64,000 nt of DNA from positions 157,362 through 221,361 of the forward strand of contig NZ_FRDN01000005.1 in NCBI RefSeq assembly GCF_900143285.1, in the 5' to 3' direction. Source of the stretch: Desulfitobacterium chlororespirans DSM 11544. Lineage in GTDB: Bacteria > Bacillota > Desulfitobacteriia > Desulfitobacteriales > Desulfitobacteriaceae. This document shows positions 63,673-64,000 of the stretch, piece after piece; position 1 is the stretch's first letter, and each line of letters opens with the position of its first letter. A program made the translations under genes and the position numbers. The notes below the pieces were generated by a model that was given only the letters and a program-made list of their open reading frames with translations, made no database searches and was not told the DNA's origin.

Positions 63673-64000
63673 ATGCTGGAGATTGAAGAGACTTTACTGC
63701 TAAGGTATGGCTTGGAATTACCCGTTCCTTCGGAACCGGATGGATATTATGCACGAGTCATTGCCACGGGAAATTTGCTTTATGTCTGCGGTCATACCCC
63801 GAAACGCAAGGGGGAGTATGTATTCTTGGGTAAAGTTGGCGAGGATTTTTCCGTTGAGCAGGGGCAGGAAGCAGCCAGAATTGCCATGACCAATTGCTTG
63901 GCAGCCCTGAAAGAGCATCTGGGGGACTTGAGCTTGATTAAGCAATTTGTTCAGGTCATCGGTTATGTGCGCAGTGCGGAACATTTTACCCAGCAGCCTT
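63673..64000 (+). CDS. RidA/YjgF-family protein (3' end cut off)
   Basis: The first 109 codons of a RidA-like protein: ETLLLRYGLELPVPSEPDGY, then YARVIATGNLLYVCGHTPK and AARIAMTNCLAALKEHLGD, LIKQFVQVIGYVRSAEHF. RidA proteins destroy reactive enamine/imine intermediates; near allantoin genes they may process ureidoglycolate-related compounds. The ATG at 63673 follows aaggagtgg, 20 bases after the amidohydrolase stop, so it is in the same operon. Confidence 0.88.
   Translation, partial: MLEIEETLLLRYGLELPVPSEPDGYYARVIATGNLLYVCGHTPKRKGEYVFLGKVGEDFSVEQGQEAARIAMTNCLAALKEHLGDLSLIKQFVQVIGYVRSAEHFTQQP

Overview
The window looks like a piece of chromosome from a strictly anaerobic, low-to-mid GC Firmicute of the Desulfitobacterium type, probably D. 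hafniense or a close relative. The evidence is strong Gram-positive ribosome binding sites, frequent TTG and GTG starts, Rho-independent terminators after most operons, a Ni-Fe carbon monoxide dehydrogenase (CooS), corrinoid/UroD-type methyltransferase homology, many single-component regulators and a soluble chemoreceptor. The species call is recognition from memory, not a database result. No rRNA, tRNA, CRISPR array, prophage or intact insertion sequence was seen.

Layout. 1-8.7 kb: a PEP-synthase/rifampicin-phosphotransferase-like enzyme with its TetR regulator and a double operator, a PadR-membrane protein pair, a YiiX/NlpC-like protein, a soluble methyl-accepting protein, two secreted proteins and a flavodoxin-like reductase. 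8.7-14 kb: a glycine riboswitch controlling an ACT protein and a UPF0210 protein, then a cupin, a decayed flavoprotein gene, a DsbA-like protein, and a methyltransferase flanked by two near-identical hairpins. 14-21.9 kb: an aconitase-family hydratase, ATP-type PEP carboxykinase, an MBL-fold lipoprotein with DUF3006, an M23 peptidase with LysM and G5 domains, and a UroD-family protein. 22-25.9 kb: a MarR regulator, a zinc-ribbon protein, an XRE regulator and a DUF1538 membrane protein overlapping a double P-II-like protein.

26-31.3 kb is a sulfur/cysteine block: an Rrf2 (CymR-like) regulator, O-acetylhomoserine sulfhydrylase, a YeiH-type exporter divergent from a LysR regulator, and cysteine synthase. 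31.5-39 kb: DedA protein, secreted hypothetical, DAHP synthase, a LexA-controlled Y-family polymerase with a small partner, an FAD oxidoreductase and a Na+/proline symporter. 39.3-45.1 kb is a complete seven-gene Mrp Na+/H+ antiporter operon (A to G, minus strand), divergent from a USP-like protein. 46-49.5 kb: a minimal tyrosine recombinase, CooS and a Cys-rich Crp/Fnr regulator. 49.7-51.3 kb: an MFS exporter behind a leader peptide and an attenuator. 51.4-53.3 kb: an Rpn-type nuclease and a zone of gene decay with two imperfect palindromic direct repeats.

53.3-64 kb is a purine (allantoin) catabolism locus. A permease imports allantoin; two allantoinase paralogues and an M20-type allantoate amidohydrolase release nitrogen; a ThDP carboligase, a hydroxypyruvate isomerase-like protein and tartronate semialdehyde reductase would carry glyoxylate to glycerate; a RidA-like gene runs off the end. 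Three intergenic stretches inside this locus (54.2-54.6, 57.4-57.7 and 62.1-62.3 kb) are rich in hairpins, carry no convincing gene, and are candidates for repeated or structured elements.

The observations I would follow first are the attenuator with its 27-residue leader peptide, the singlet glycine riboswitch on an uncharacterised ACT/UPF0210 pair, the hairpin-rich intergenic elements of the allantoin locus, the DUF1538/P-II pair, and the carboligase that keeps the ThDP-activating glutamate.
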